Assembly: GCF_026342015.1 (NCBI RefSeq)
Contig: NZ_JAPENL010000002.1
Coordinates: forward strand, 501,001 to 565,000
Direction: 5' to 3'
Source of the DNA: Micromonospora lupini
Lineage (GTDB): Bacteria; Actinomycetota; Actinomycetes; Mycobacteriales; Micromonosporaceae
DNA length: 64,000 nucleotides
A program made the position numbers and the translations under genes. Shown in pieces: positions 63,228-64,000 of this stretch (the first letter of the stretch is position 1; each line of letters opens with the position of its first letter). The notes below the pieces were generated by a model that was given only the letters and a program-made list of their open reading frames with translations, was not told where the DNA came from and searched no databases.

Positions 63228-64000
63228 ATGGCCTTTCGGACCTGGGGCAGACTGCTGCTCACGGCGCTCGGGGTGAGCGTGCTGGCCGGGGCCGGCCAGC
63301 TCGGTGTCGCGTACGGCTTCGGCATCGTCCGGCTCACCGGCGCCTTCACCGGCACGACCGTCAACCAGTGGCCCGCCCAGCTCGTCTGGGTGGGCTGGTT
63401 CGCCGCGAACGCCGCCGTCGCCGGTGCCGTCCTGACCGGGCGCCTGGCCCGCCGGGACACCCCGCCGGCCAGCACCGGCCGGCAACTGGCCATCGGCGGC
63501 GCGGCGGCGCTCGGCGCTACCGCAGTGGCTCCGCTCTGCATGCAGCCCGCCCGAGCCGCCGAGTTGATCTCGGTGGACCCGGTCTGGGCGGTCGGCATCT
63601 GCGCCATCCTCGGGGCGGTCATCGGAGCGGGCGCGGCCGTCGCCGTGCTGTTCCGACCGGAACTGGGCTGGAACATGGCGGCCGTGGCCGGGGTGGTCTG
63701 GCTGCTGGCGTTGATCTCCGTACTGCCGTCGCTCGGCACGGCCGGCCCGTTGCCCACGGTCCGGCTCGGCGTCCTCGAACCGAACTGGCTGGACGACGCC
63801 GCCGCGCAACGTCTGGCGCTGCTCCTGCTGCCCGTGGTGGCGCTGCTCGCGGGCGCCGCGACCGCCGGGCTGGCCCGCTGGCGCGGCCAGGTTCCGCTTG
63901 TCAGTGGAGCGACAGGCGTGGCCGGTCCGGTGCTCGTGGCATTCGCGTACCTGACCGCCGGCCCCGGCGACGCGCTGGACCGTTACCAGACCACCCCCTA
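63228..64000 (+). CDS. Multi-pass membrane protein, partial at right edge
   Basis: The first 257 residues are visible. It has alternating hydrophobic stretches (about 8-32, 45-65, 83-100, 117-137, 148-165, 186-207, 220-240), no recognised motif and short loops (LRAWRG-like loop ARWRGQ). Function unknown. ATG 63228 is used; a GTG three codons earlier is possible. It follows the cupin gene by 77 bases and may be a separate transcript. Confidence 0.6.
   Translation, partial: MAFRTWGRLLLTALGVSVLAGAGQLGVAYGFGIVRLTGAFTGTTVNQWPAQLVWVGWFAANAAVAGAVLTGRLARRDTPPASTGRQLAIGGAAALGATAVAPLCMQPARAAELISVDPVWAVGICAILGAVIGAGAAVAVLFRPELGWNMAAVAGVVWLLALISVLPSLGTAGPLPTVRLGVLEPNWLDDAAAQRLALLLLPVVALLAGAATAGLARWRGQVPLVSGATGVAGPVLVAFAYLTAGPGDALDRYQTTP

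Overview
The window is one continuous stretch of a very GC-rich actinobacterial chromosome. Codon use, GTG/TTG starts, WhiB, GroEL1 with a His-rich tail, a conservon and the gene order all point to the family Micromonosporaceae (Micromonospora-like). This is inference from gene content; no 16S gene is present. I saw no tRNA, rRNA, CRISPR array, transposase or integrase. Much of the order is that of the conserved actinobacterial block known from Mycobacterium and Streptomyces: choD-like / guaB3 / guaB / bldM position / whiD / groEL1-groES, then tsaD-rimI-tsaB, tsaE, alr, nnr, acpS, glmS, glmM, rpsI-rplM.

Layout. 1-9,500: GMC oxidoreductase (cut by the window edge), an LCP cell-wall ligase, two tandem M1 metallopeptidase lipoproteins, guaB3 and guaB, a DUF5319 protein and a BldM-position response regulator. 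9,700-15,400: whiD, a membrane-anchored molybdopterin oxidoreductase, groEL1 and groES under a promoter overlapped by two CIRCE operators, and an XRE/DUF397 pair. 15,500-23,100: a methyltransferase, a YbaK-type deacylase, and a XylFGH-type sugar ABC operon ending in its ROK regulator. 23,100-32,300 (minus strand): tRNA t6A genes (tsaD, rimI, tsaB, tsaE), alr, nnr and acpS, interrupted between tsaE and tsaB by ung, a divergent HTH gene and three kinds of simple repeat or palindrome. 32,400-34,500: a small ESX-like protein overlapping a DUF1023 hydrolase. 34,500-41,500: glmS, an MmpS-domain protein, an aminotransferase, glmM, rpsI and rplM.

41,600-52,300 is a nitrate assimilation locus: narK on the minus strand, a MazEF-like pair and a methyltransferase, then a tightly overlapped operon of assimilatory nitrate reductase, an NAD(P)H/FAD-[2Fe-2S] subunit, nirB, nirD and the HemD-winged-helix regulator nnaR. 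Sequences with the exact spacing of GlnR operators lie upstream of both narK and the reductase operon. 52,300-58,700 is a conservon: a sensor kinase with a predicted nitrate/nitrite-sensing ectodomain, Roadblock, DUF742 and a small GTPase, with a divergent branched-chain-type ABC binding lipoprotein. 58,800-63,200 is a NitT/TauT-type ABC transporter, partly divergent, with an LLM flavin oxidoreductase and a cupin. A multi-pass membrane protein runs off the right edge.

Together the right third looks devoted to nitrogen capture: uptake (NarK, NitT/TauT-type transporter), reduction to ammonium (NasC/NirBD), sensing (nitrate-sensing conservon) and control (GlnR boxes, NnaR). The left two thirds are mostly core metabolism and cell envelope. 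Strong hairpin terminators separate most convergent pairs.
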